From Dehalococcoidia bacterium (GTDB taxonomy: Bacteria > Chloroflexota > Dehalococcoidia > UBA6926), in the NCBI GenBank assembly GCA_012271225.1, contig JAAXGS010000054.1, forward strand, positions 1-6,657: a stretch of 6,657 nt of DNA, read 5' to 3'. Below the pieces are notes generated by a model, which searched no databases, was not told where the DNA came from, and saw nothing but the letters and a program-made list of their open reading frames with translations. Shown piece by piece: positions 1-5,943 of the stretch; position 1 is the stretch's first letter; every line of letters starts with the position of its first letter. A program made the position numbers and the translations under genes.

Positions 1-78
1 AACGGCGTGTCGACGCGGAATACTGACGTAGAATGCCTGCCCACGCGCATCGTTGACGGGAACGGCGCACAGGCCTAG
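1..78 (+). CDS. Possible C-terminal end of an upstream gene (partial)
   Basis: Frame 1 is open from the left edge for 25 codons and stops at TAG 76-78. Most third codon positions are G or C, as in the neighbouring genes. The tail would end in VDGNGAQA, and I do not recognise a family. A TTGACA hexamer begins one base after the stop, which fits a gene ending here before the HU promoter region. The piece is too short to exclude chance. The complementary strand is also open in this stretch, but its third positions are less GC-rich. Confidence 0.25.
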   Translation, partial: NGVSTRNTDVECLPTRIVDGNGAQA

Positions 79-116
79 TTGACACGCTTGCAAAGCGATT
101 TGCGTTATGGTAGCAT
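79..116 (+). promoter_or_regulatory. Candidate promoter region of the HU gene
   Basis: A perfect TTGACA lies at 79-84, but the best -10-like hexamer after it (TATGGT, 106-111) is 21 bases away, which is too far. A better-spaced pair is TTGCAA (88-93) and TAGCAT (111-116), 17 bases apart, each matching 4 of 6 consensus bases. Two small overlapping dyads lie inside: CGCTT/AAGCG (85-89, 93-97) and GCAAA/TTTGC (90-94, 99-103). They could be an operator. The exact promoter is not settled by sequence alone. Confidence 0.4.
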
Positions 117-161
117 GACCGCATGGAGCAGTGGCGAAAGACGCAGTGAATCGCCACACGG

Positions 162-168
162 AAGGAGG
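162..168 (+). promoter_or_regulatory. Strong ribosome binding site for the HU gene
   Basis: AAGGAGG is a near-perfect Shine-Dalgarno sequence five bases before the ATG at 174. It fixes the start of the HU gene and predicts high translation, as expected for an abundant nucleoid protein. Confidence 0.85.
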
Positions 169-173
169 CTCAC

Positions 174-470
174 ATGACGCAGACACTGCACAAGGGTGAT
201 CTTGCCGGGATGGTGGCGCAGCGAATCGGCGTCACGCGGTCGGCCGGAGAGGCCGCGCTGAACGCCGTGACCGGCGCCATTCAGGAGTCGCTGGTGCGCG
301 GCGACCGCGTTGTCATCACCGGCTTTGGCAGCTTTGAGGTCCGCAAGATCAAGGAGCGCACGGTCCGCCCGTTGCGCGGCCCGAACGCGGGTCAGCCGAC
401 GAAGGTGGCCGCGCATGACCGGGTCGGCTTCTCGCCGGGCACAGAGCTCGCAGGCGCCGTCAAGCGCTAA
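174..470 (+). CDS. HU/IHF-family nucleoid DNA-binding protein
   Basis: This small basic protein should dimerise, bind DNA in the minor groove and bend it, compacting the chromosome. Its 98 residues fit the family length of about 90-100. The N-terminal helical part (about 4-43) reads KGDLAGMVAQRIGVT, typical of HU. The family signature GFGSFEVR is at 50-57, followed by the beta arm (about 56-76), whose tip carries RGPNAG with the intercalating proline probably at 70. The C-terminal HDRVGFSPGTEL (81-92) matches the usual VxFxPGKxLK. The ATG is chosen because of the AAGGAGG site five bases upstream. It stands alone on the + strand, converging on the riboflavin unit, with a hairpin 11 bases past the stop. 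The arm tip departs from the common GRNPxTG form, so the subtype (HU or IHF-like) cannot be told. The family call is secure. Confidence 0.95.
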   Translation: MTQTLHKGDLAGMVAQRIGVTRSAGEAALNAVTGAIQESLVRGDRVVITGFGSFEVRKIKERTVRPLRGPNAGQPTKVAAHDRVGFSPGTELAGAVKR

Positions 471-481
471 CCACTCTCTGA

Positions 482-512
482 CGCGCGGCGCATTTCGGCC
501 ATGCGCCGCGCG
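482..512. terminator. Strong GC hairpin between convergent HU and rib genes
   Basis: Bases 482-493 pair perfectly with 501-512 (12 base pairs, CGCGCGGCGCAT with its complement) around a 7-base loop, TTCGGCC. The hairpin begins 11 bases after the HU stop and lies 110 bases past the ribH stop on the other strand. Neither side is followed by a T-run, so it is not a textbook intrinsic terminator. Its placement between two converging genes suggests it stops or stabilises transcripts from both sides. Confidence 0.6.
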
Positions 513-622
513 CTCAACACCGTCTCCGCAGGCCGTGGACCAGCCGCGGTTGGGAACGTCAGCGCGGCGTCCCCTGATCTGTGGCGGATGGGGTTGGGCG
601 CGCCCTGACGGGAGAACCCGGA

Positions 623-1150
623 TCAGTCCGTGCTATGCGGAGGGTTGGCGCCGGCGGCGTGCTTACGGTGGCGCATAGACCGGATGCGGGGCAGAAGGCG
701 CGCCATTTCCAGCGCGCCCAGCGCGGCATCGTAGCCGCGGTTTGCGCCCGGCCCGCCTGAACGGGCGAGCGCTTGCTCCATTGTGTCCGTCGTCAAAACG
801 CCGAACAGGCAGGGCACTCCCGTGTCCAGGGACACGCGCGTCACCGCCTGCGTGACGGCCATGGAGACGTAGTCGAAGTGGGCCGTCTCACCACGAATGA
901 CCGCGCCGATGCAGATGATCGCCTCAACGTGTTTCGTCTCCGCCATGGCGAGCGCGGCGGGGCCAATCTCAAACGAGCCGGGCACGTATGCCACGTCAAT
1001 TGCGTCATCGGGCACGCCGTGCTCCCGGAGCGCGGAGAGCGCGCCATCCAGCAGCCGATTTGTGATCAGCTCGTTGAATCGCGCGACGACGATGCCGTAG
1101 TGACGCGGCACGCGGCTATCGTCGTCGGAGGGAATGATGTTCGGGGGCAT
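623..1150 (-). CDS. ribH: 6,7-dimethyl-8-ribityllumazine synthase
   Basis: This enzyme condenses 5-amino-6-ribitylamino-uracil with 3,4-dihydroxy-2-butanone 4-phosphate, the penultimate step to riboflavin. Family enzymes form cytosolic pentamers or 60-subunit shells. The 175 residues carry all expected blocks: RFNELIT (24-30), VPGSFEI (56-62), GAVIRGETAHFDYV (82-95) with the catalytic His at 91, and FGVLTTDTMEQALARSG (116-132) with the phosphate-binding Arg at 130. NRGYDAALGALEMA (137-150) follows, then a basic tail rich in Arg and His. The protein is slightly longer than the usual 155-160 residues because of a short N-terminal extension and this tail. It is the last gene of the riboflavin unit, 51 bases after ribBA. 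The ATG has only a weak AGG two bases upstream. A GTG at codon 14 is an alternative start, but it has no better ribosome site. Confidence 0.96.
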   Translation of the reverse strand: MPPNIIPSDDDSRVPRHYGIVVARFNELITNRLLDGALSALREHGVPDDAIDVAYVPGSFEIGPAALAMAETKHVEAIICIGAVIRGETAHFDYVSMAVTQAVTRVSLDTGVPCLFGVLTTDTMEQALARSGGPGANRGYDAALGALEMARLLPRIRSMRHRKHAAGANPPHSTD

Positions 1151-1201
1151 TGCCTGCGGAGATAGGGGCCGATTGGGTGATGACGACGTGGTGAATGCGT
1201 G

Positions 1202-2455
1202 TCAGGCGGGATCGCCGCCCGATTCGGGTGAGGCCGCAGGGGCGTCGATGTCCGTCACGCCCGGCAGGATATGCCCCATCTTGTCGCGTTTCGTCTCAAG
1301 GTAGCGCCGGTTGTGGTCGTTGGGCTGGACCTCAATGGGCACGCGCTCCACCAGCTCAAGGCCGAAGGCGTCGAGGCCGACGACCTTGCGGGGATTGTTG
1401 GTCATCAGCTTGAGCTTGCGGACGCCGAGATCAACGAGGATCTGCGCGCCGATTCCGTAGTCGCGAAGATCCGGCGGGAAGCCCATGCGGACGTTGGCTT
1501 CGACGGTATCGAGTCCGGTGTCCTGCAGGGCGTAGGCGCGCAGCTTGTTGTGGAGACCAACGCCGCGGCCCTCCTGCCGCATATAGAGAAAGACCCCGGC
1601 GCCCTCCGCCGCGATGTGCTGCAGGGCCAGGTCCACCTGCTCGCCGCAATCGCAGCGCATGGAGCCGAACACGTCTCCGGTGACGCACTCGCTGTGCACG
1701 CGCGTCAGCACCGGCTCACCCGCGCGGATGTCACCCATGACAAGCGCGACGTGCTCCTTTGGATCGATGGCGCTGGCGTAGCCGTACGCGCGAAAGACGC
1801 CGTGGCCGGTGGGAAGGTCTGCGACTGCGCGGCGTTCCACCAGTGTCTCGCGCTGCCTGCGGTACTCGATGATCTGGGCGATGGTGATGATGGGGATGCC
1901 CCATTTCGCGGACAGGATCTCCAGTTCCGGCATTCGGGCCATGGAGCCATCGTCATTCATGATCTCGCAGATGACGCCCGCCGGATACAAACCGGCCACG
2001 CGCGCCAGATCGATCACGGCCTCTGTGTGGCCGGTTCGAACCAGCACGCCGCCCTCCCGATAGCGCAGGGGAAACATATGGCCGGGCCGGGTGAGGTCGC
2101 CGGAGCGGGTCTCCGGATGAACGAGGGCACGCGCGGTATTCGCGCGGTCCGCGGCGGAGATGCCCGTTGTCACGCCCTGCTTGGCGTCGACAGACTCCGT
2201 GAAGGCGGTGGAGAGGGGCGTTGTGTTATCACGCACCATCATGGAGATGCCAAGCTCATCCAAACGGGCGCCGAGCAGGGGCATGCAGATCAGCCCGCGG
2301 GCGTGCATGGCCATGAAATTGATCTTCTCCGGCGTCACCAGGTCCGCCGCGATGGCCAGATCACCCTCGTTCTCCCGCTCGGCGTCGTCAACGATGATGA
2401 CGAATTCGCCGCGCCGCATACGAGCCGCCGCCTGCTCAACGTCGATGATTGTCAT
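1202..2455 (-). CDS. ribBA: Bifunctional DHBP synthase / GTP cyclohydrolase II
   Basis: This 417-residue fusion makes both riboflavin precursors. The N-terminal half (about 1-200) converts ribulose 5-phosphate to 3,4-dihydroxy-2-butanone 4-phosphate plus formate. It has the acidic loop DDAERENEGD (23-32) with metal ligand Glu28, then DLTRPGHMFPL (120-130), RTGHTEA with His143, and AGVICEIMNDDGSMAR (159-174). The C-terminal half (about 207-400) opens GTP. It has RVHSECVTGDVFG (252-264) with zinc ligands Cys257, Cys268 and Cys270, RQEGRG (293-298), Tyr308, and DLRDYG (329-334) with catalytic Asp329 and Arg331. NPRKVVGL (354-361) closes the core. Both sites look intact. A Gly/Pro/Ala-rich tail of about 20 residues follows. 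The ATG overlaps the ribE stop in an ATGA, with GGAGG (2463-2467) seven bases upstream inside ribE, so translation is probably coupled to ribE. Confidence 0.97.
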   Translation of the reverse strand: MTIIDVEQAAARMRRGEFVIIVDDAERENEGDLAIAADLVTPEKINFMAMHARGLICMPLLGARLDELGISMMVRDNTTPLSTAFTESVDAKQGVTTGISAADRANTARALVHPETRSGDLTRPGHMFPLRYREGGVLVRTGHTEAVIDLARVAGLYPAGVICEIMNDDGSMARMPELEILSAKWGIPIITIAQIIEYRRQRETLVERRAVADLPTGHGVFRAYGYASAIDPKEHVALVMGDIRAGEPVLTRVHSECVTGDVFGSMRCDCGEQVDLALQHIAAEGAGVFLYMRQEGRGVGLHNKLRAYALQDTGLDTVEANVRMGFPPDLRDYGIGAQILVDLGVRKLKLMTNNPRKVVGLDAFGLELVERVPIEVQPNDHNRRYLETKRDKMGHILPGVTDIDAPAASPESGGDPA

Positions 2456-3075
2456 TCCCCAGCCTCCCCCGCCGCAGTCAGGGCGGTGATGCCCTCCCGG
2501 TCGCCCGTCATCAATTTCTCCGCGTACTTGGCAAAGATATCCGTCTCAAGATTCACGGGCATGCCGACATAGGCCTCGCCCAGGTCCGTGTGCTCATAGG
2601 TATGGCGCACCAGTGACACGGTGAAGGAGTCGGCGTCCAACGCCATGACGGTCAGGCTGATGCCGTTGACGGCGATGAACGCCTTTTCAACCAGGTAGCG
2701 CATGACGTCCGGCGGGGCGGTGACGCGCACCAGGCGCGCGTCACCCTCCGGCGTGATCTCCGCCACCGTGCCGGCGCCGTCCACGTGGCCCTGCACAAGA
2801 TGGCCGCCCAAACGGCTGCTGAGCGTGACGGCGCGCTCCAGGTTGACGGGGCCGCCGGGGCGCAGCCCGCTCATGGCGGTGCGGCGCAGCGTCTCCGGCA
2901 TCACGTCAAAGCTCATGGTCGCGTCACGCATCCCCGTCACGGTGAGGCACGCGCCGTTGACGGAGAGGCTGTCTCCGATGCGCGTATCGGCCAGGGTGAC
3001 GTCGGCCTCAATGATGAGCGCGCCCTCGCCGATTGCGACGATGCGCCCCACCTCTTCGACAATGCCGGTGAACAT
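2452..3075 (-). CDS. ribE: Riboflavin synthase (alpha chain)
   Basis: This enzyme dismutates two lumazine molecules into riboflavin and a pyrimidine that is recycled to RibH. The 207 residues show the family's two tandem lumazine-binding barrels. Barrel one runs from MFTGIVEEVG, with GDSLSVNGACLTVT at 34-47 (Ser36 and Cys43 match the E. coli Ser41 and Cys48). Barrel two starts near GGHLVQGHVDG at 90-100 (His97 matches E. coli His102) and holds NGISLTV and VNLETDIFAKYAEKL. The frame stays open upstream to 3174, but the family N-terminus is MFTGIVE, and GGAG lies nine bases before that ATG. I therefore start at 3075, leaving 62 bases after ribD. The stop overlaps the ribBA start by four bases. 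A candidate internal promoter lies just upstream. Confidence 0.96.
   Translation of the reverse strand: MFTGIVEEVGRIVAIGEGALIIEADVTLADTRIGDSLSVNGACLTVTGMRDATMSFDVMPETLRRTAMSGLRPGGPVNLERAVTLSSRLGGHLVQGHVDGAGTVAEITPEGDARLVRVTAPPDVMRYLVEKAFIAVNGISLTVMALDADSFTVSLVRHTYEHTDLGEAYVGMPVNLETDIFAKYAEKLMTGDREGITALTAAGEAGE
2463..2467 (-). promoter_or_regulatory. Ribosome binding site of ribBA inside ribE
   Basis: Read on the - strand, GGAGG (within GGGGGAGG) is seven bases before the ribBA ATG and lies within the last codons of ribE. It confirms the start that forms the ATGA overlap. Confidence 0.75.
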
Positions 3076-3136
3076 ATGACCCTGCTCCAGCGGCTCCTGC
3101 TCGCCCCCGCGCCATGCGGCCGTAAGGGCGTTCCTC

Positions 3137-3142
3137 ATTATA
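3137..3142 (-). promoter_or_regulatory. Candidate internal -10 box ahead of ribE
   Basis: On the - strand a perfect TATAAT overlaps the ribD stop (GTA TAA TGA), about 60 bases before the ribE ATG. At 16-base spacing the -35 is only GGAACA (3 of 6 consensus bases). TATAAT is uncommon in DNA this GC-rich, but here it arises from a Val codon followed by tandem stops, so chance is possible. If real, it would let ribE, ribBA and ribH be expressed without dcd and ribD. Confidence 0.35.
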
Positions 3143-4271
3143 CGCCCTGCGCTTCCCCTGTTCCGCCGGGCCACAGCCGAACGATGCCGCTGACGACGGT
3201 GTCCTCCCCCGCGCGGTCTATGGCGAGGTTCATCAGACGATGCGCGTTCACGATGTCCGTGATGCCCGCGCCGCCCACCGGGCCGGGGGCATCGCGTCCG
3301 CCGATGATGACGGGCGCGATGTGGACCTCAATCTGGTCGACAAGCCTCAGGTCAAAGAGCGTGCCCAGAAGCTCCTCTCCCGCCTCCGTCATCACTTGGA
3401 CCGCGCCCCGCTGCCCCAGGTGACGCAGCAGCGCCTCAAGGTCGACGCGGCCGCCCTCTCCGGGAAAGGCCTTTGTGGTGACGTCGTGTCCCAGCGTCTG
3501 AAACGGCGCGCCCGCCTCCGCGGAGGCCGTCGCCACAAGCGTCTGCCCCGGCTCCTGAAACAGCCTGGCCGTTGGGGGCGTTCGTCCGGCGCTGTCCGCG
3601 ATGACGCGCAGCGGTTGGCGGGGCAGCGGCTGCCCGTCCGGAGCGCGCGCGGTCAGCTGCGGATCATCGGAGACGACGGTGCCCGCCGCCGTGATGATCG
3701 CGTCGACGCGCGACCGAAGTTGATGGATGCGGGCGCGGGCGTGCTCCCCGGTGATCCATCGGGAATCACCCGTGCGCGTCGCGATCTTGCCGTCCAGGCT
3801 CATGGCGTATTTGGCGATGACAAGCGGCAGGCCCGTGCGGACACGCTTGAAGTAGCCCTGAAAGTGGAGGGTCGCCTCCTTGGCGGACTCACCGATGCGC
3901 GTGGTGATGCCGTGCTGCTCCAGCAGGCGCTGACCGGAGCCGTTGACGGGCGGATGCGGATCGAGGACGGCAATCTCAACGGTCTGCAGGCCGGCGGCGA
4001 TCATCGCCTCCGCGCACGGCGGCGTGCGGCCATGGTGAGAGCACGGCTCAAGCGTGGTGTACATTGTCGCGCCGCGCGCCCGCTCACCCGCCTGCTCCAG
4101 CGCGACGATCTCCGCGTGGCGGCCGCCGGCGGGTTGTGTGTAGCCCTCGCCCACAATCGCGCCGTCACGGACGATAACGGCGCCGACCGCCGGATTGGGG
4201 CTGGAGAGGCCCAGCGCCTCCCGCCCAAGCGCAAGCGCCCGGGCCATGGGCGGGGGCGCGCCGTGGTTCAC
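3138..4271 (-). CDS. ribD: Bifunctional riboflavin pyrimidine deaminase/reductase
   Basis: This enzyme carries out the second and third steps of the pyrimidine branch: deamination of diaminohydroxyphosphoribosylaminopyrimidine, then NADPH reduction of the ribosyl side chain. The 377 residues split into a cytidine-deaminase-like half (about 1-145) and a dihydrofolate-reductase-like half (about 150-370). The deaminase has HAE (52-54: zinc His52, catalytic Glu54) and LEPCSHHGRTPPC (74-86: zinc Cys77 and Cys86). The reductase has KYAMSLDGKIAT (154-165), SRWITG (170-175), GTVVSDDPQLTAR (197-209) and LVDQIEVHIAPVIIGG near the end. Two usual reductase glycines appear as Ala195 and Ala297. The start is a GTG that overlaps the dcd stop as GTGA. 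An in-frame ATG eight codons later has no ribosome site, and the extra residues fit the family, so I keep the GTG. Confidence 0.95.
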   Translation of the reverse strand: MNHGAPPPMARALALGREALGLSSPNPAVGAVIVRDGAIVGEGYTQPAGGRHAEIVALEQAGERARGATMYTTLEPCSHHGRTPPCAEAMIAAGLQTVEIAVLDPHPPVNGSGQRLLEQHGITTRIGESAKEATLHFQGYFKRVRTGLPLVIAKYAMSLDGKIATRTGDSRWITGEHARARIHQLRSRVDAIITAAGTVVSDDPQLTARAPDGQPLPRQPLRVIADSAGRTPPTARLFQEPGQTLVATASAEAGAPFQTLGHDVTTKAFPGEGGRVDLEALLRHLGQRGAVQVMTEAGEELLGTLFDLRLVDQIEVHIAPVIIGGRDAPGPVGGAGITDIVNAHRLMNLAIDRAGEDTVVSGIVRLWPGGTGEAQGV

Positions 4272-4840
4272 CGCCCGGCCTGAAAATCGCGGTACGCCCG
4301 GCTTGGCGTGGGCTCCGTCTGCCCCTGATATTTGCTGCCGAGCCGCGCGGACCCATAGGGATGCTGCGCCGGTGCGGAAAGACGGGTGAAGGATATTTGG
4401 CCGATGGGCATCCCGCTGTACAGCGTGATGGGCAGGTTGTTGACGTTGCTCAACTCAAGCGTCAGGCGGCCGCGCCAGCCCGGATCAACATACCCCGCCG
4501 TCGAATGAATCAGGAGGCCGATCCGCCCCAACGAACTCTTGCCCTCCAGCCGCGCGACGAGATCGTCCGGCAGGCCGATGTCCTCAACCGTGCTGCCCAG
4601 AACAAACTCGCCCGGGTGGAGGATGAACGGGGGATCATCCAGGACCTCCACCATCTCCGTGAGGTCGCTCACATCCTGTCGAACATCGATGTACGGCCTG
4701 CGCGAGTTGCGGAACACGAGGATTTTGTCGCTCAGGTGCACGTCAACGCTGGCCGGCTGAATGTCGGCGGCATTGAGCGGATTGATGATGATGTGGCCGC
4801 TCTCAATGGCGGCCCGGATCTCGCCGTCGTTGAGGACCAT
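4268..4840 (-). CDS. dcd: dCTP deaminase, probably the dUMP-forming type
   Basis: The enzyme deaminates dCTP to supply dUMP for thymidylate synthesis. It belongs to the trimeric dUTPase-like fold. At 190 residues it has PFILHPGEFVLG (71-82), EGKSSLGRIGL (99-109), HSTAGYVDPGW (112-122), LELSN (128-132) with catalytic Glu129, and a C-terminal SKYQGQTEPTPSR (169-181). The TAGY block, where E. coli has TAH, and the overall sequence resemble the bifunctional mycobacterial and Methanocaldococcus enzymes that go directly to dUMP. That subtype is inferred from memory. The frame is open further to 4954, but that start lies inside a hairpin. The ATG at 4840 follows a GGGGGGAGGGG site and gives the family N-terminus. 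It leads the riboflavin unit and overlaps ribD by four bases. It has no metabolic role in riboflavin synthesis that I know of. Confidence 0.95.
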   Translation of the reverse strand: MVLNDGEIRAAIESGHIIINPLNAADIQPASVDVHLSDKILVFRNSRRPYIDVRQDVSDLTEMVEVLDDPPFILHPGEFVLGSTVEDIGLPDDLVARLEGKSSLGRIGLLIHSTAGYVDPGWRGRLTLELSNVNNLPITLYSGMPIGQISFTRLSAPAQHPYGSARLGSKYQGQTEPTPSRAYRDFQAGR

Positions 4841-4847
4841 GAAATGG

Positions 4848-4858
4848 CCCCTCCCCCC
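4848..4858 (-). promoter_or_regulatory. Ribosome binding site deciding the dcd start
   Basis: The - strand reads GGGGGGAGGGG, with GGAGG (4850-4854) nine bases before the ATG at 4840. It supports this start over the longer open frame. Confidence 0.7.
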
Positions 4859-4888
4859 AATGGCTGCGCGGATGAGTGTGTTCCTGCA

Positions 4889-4894
4889 ACTATA
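4889..4894 (-). promoter_or_regulatory. Candidate -10 box of the dcd-rib unit
   Basis: TATAGT on the - strand matches five of six -10 consensus bases and lies about 50 bases before the dcd ATG, giving a leader of roughly 40 bases. No good -35 hexamer is seen at 16-19 bases upstream, so an activator or an alternative sigma factor may be needed. The short leader leaves no room for an FMN riboswitch. Confidence 0.45.
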
Positions 4895-4936
4895 GCGTAC
4901 CCACGCGCACGCGCCATCACTGCCCGGGAATGAGAG

Positions 4937-4971
4937 GGGGGCGTGACGGCCCATACGGCCGTCATGCCCCC
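4937..4971 (-). terminator. Long hairpin after the SIMPL gene
   Basis: Bases 4937-4951 can pair with 4957-4971 around a 5-base loop, giving 15 positions with one imperfect pair (4943 with 4965). It begins 27 bases beyond the SIMPL gene stop and ends before the dcd promoter, the expected place for a terminator separating the two - strand units. On the - strand it is followed by CTCTCATT, with no real T-run. The imperfect pair is G-U in + strand RNA but A-C in - strand RNA. Confidence 0.6.
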
Positions 4972-4998
4972 GGATTCCGCCAACTGCGCCGCCGCGGA

Positions 4999-5832
4999 TC
5001 AGCCTATCTCATAGCCAACGCGGACGTAGATGATGATGTCCTGCTCTCCGGAAAGAATCGGTGTTGAGACGGCGGTGTCGAAAGCGACCGCCCTGCTGAG
5101 CAATTCAGGCTGGCCCTCGGCGACGGGCGCGGCGCCGGACTCCGCCATGTAGAAGGGCGCGCCCAGCGCAACGCCGGCGGCGGACGCCAGTTGCGCGGCC
5201 TGCTCCAGCGCTGCGTTGACTGCCAACTGCCGCGCCTCCCGCTCCGCGTCCGCCCGATCCTCGACGCCGAAGCTCAGGCCATCGACGCGTGAGTGATCGC
5301 CGCCGGCCCTCACCGCCGCATCGATCACTTCGGCGACGGAGTCCAGATCGCGCACAGTCGCGCTGACGGTGTTTGAGACGCTGAACCCGACCATCTCATT
5401 GCGTCGGAGCCGATCGTTCCACTCATAGCGGGGTGAGACCCTGAAGTTGAGCGTCTGGATATCGTCCTCATCGATTCCGGCGTCGGTGAGGGCATCGATG
5501 AGCGCCTGCATGGACTGCGCGGCATCGCTCATCGCGTCGCTGACCGTGTCCGCGTCAGCCTGAACGCCAAGGCGGAGCGTTGCCATGTCCGGAGTGACGG
5601 AGACGCGGCCCGCGCCCGTCACCCAGATACCCTGTGACGCCCCGTCAGCGGAGCCGGACAGTCGCATGGCATCGGCGCCGGCGGCCATGGCCACATCCGT
5701 TGCCCCCGATGTTGACGGGGTGTCGTCAGGGTCCGAGGTGCAGGCAAGGGCGGCCACCAGGGCCAGACTGAGAACGGCGGCGATTGGCAAAGCTCCATGT
5801 CTGAGATGAGCGCCAATGCGTGTCAGTGTCAT
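4999..5832 (-). CDS. SIMPL-domain (DUF541) lipoprotein
   Basis: This is a secreted SIMPL/DUF541 protein of 277 residues. Relatives include E. coli YggE and Brucella BP26. Their molecular role is poorly defined, with links to stress and outer-surface antigens. Residues 1-30 form a signal peptide: a positively charged start with two Arg, then a hydrophobic run LPIAAVLSLALVAALA. Cys31 follows as the likely lipidated residue. A Ser/Asp/Thr-rich linker runs to about 68. The domain spans about 70-277 and begins VTGAGRVSVTPDMATLRLGV (71-90). DAGIDEDDIQTLNFRVSPRY (117-136), VGFSVSNTVSATVRDL and a final IIIYVRVGYEI follow. The Cys context (ALAC) is acceptable but not the classic LxGC, so simple secretion is an alternative. 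The start is supported by AAGGAGG six bases upstream. It stands as its own unit, divergent from lepB. Confidence 0.9.
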   Translation of the reverse strand: MTLTRIGAHLRHGALPIAAVLSLALVAALACTSDPDDTPSTSGATDVAMAAGADAMRLSGSADGASQGIWVTGAGRVSVTPDMATLRLGVQADADTVSDAMSDAAQSMQALIDALTDAGIDEDDIQTLNFRVSPRYEWNDRLRRNEMVGFSVSNTVSATVRDLDSVAEVIDAAVRAGGDHSRVDGLSFGVEDRADAEREARQLAVNAALEQAAQLASAAGVALGAPFYMAESGAAPVAEGQPELLSRAVAFDTAVSTPILSGEQDIIIYVRVGYEIG

Positions 5833-5838
5833 ATCATT

Positions 5839-5845
5839 CCTCCTT
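5839..5845 (-). promoter_or_regulatory. Ribosome binding site of the SIMPL gene
   Basis: AAGGAGG on the - strand lies six bases before the ATG at 5832. It is as strong as the HU site and fixes the start. Confidence 0.85.
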
Positions 5846-5884
5846 GCGGCGCGCTGTCAGGAGAGGCAGGCATCGCTCCATTCC

Positions 5885-5913
5885 ATGATGAACGAAACGC
5901 GGAACAGCCGCAA
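5885..5913 (-). promoter_or_regulatory. Weak candidate promoter of the SIMPL gene
   Basis: On the - strand TTGCGG (5908-5913) and CATCAT (5885-5890) are exactly 17 bases apart, with 3 and 4 of 6 consensus bases. The start site would be near 5878, giving a leader of about 45 bases. The spacing is ideal but the hexamers are weak. Confidence 0.3.
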
Positions 5914-5943
5914 AGGTTAGCGTGAGACGGCTTGGAACAATGG

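Noticed and set aside
1..78. A - strand reading resembling a DNA polymerase I exonuclease segment (GQAFYVSIP)
   Set aside because: The resemblance is a few residues only, and the frame continues into non-polymerase-like sequence opposite the HU leader. The evidence is too thin to report as a gene or pseudogene.
596..620. GGGCGCGCCC palindrome and CGGG/CCCG mini-hairpin just past ribH
   Set aside because: Stems of four or five GC pairs are expected by chance in this composition, and no T-run follows.
1271..2572. A 433-codon open frame on the + strand, antisense to ribBA and the end of ribE
   Set aside because: It is even longer than ribBA, but its protein is low-complexity Ala/Gly/His/Asp-rich with no family motif. 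It is a mirror of GC-rich codon use, while ribBA has complete catalytic motifs.
3076..3174. N-terminal extension of ribE by 33 codons
   Set aside because: The extension overlaps the ribD end, has no family similarity and precedes the canonical MFTGIVE start, which has its own ribosome site.
3240..4283. A 347-codon open frame on the + strand, antisense to ribD
   Set aside because: It is Arg/Ala/Asp-rich with no recognisable domain and lies wholly opposite a convincing ribD.
4841..4954. N-terminal extension of dcd by 38 codons
   Set aside because: It would begin inside the hairpin and upstream of the candidate promoter. The family start at 4840 has a strong ribosome site.
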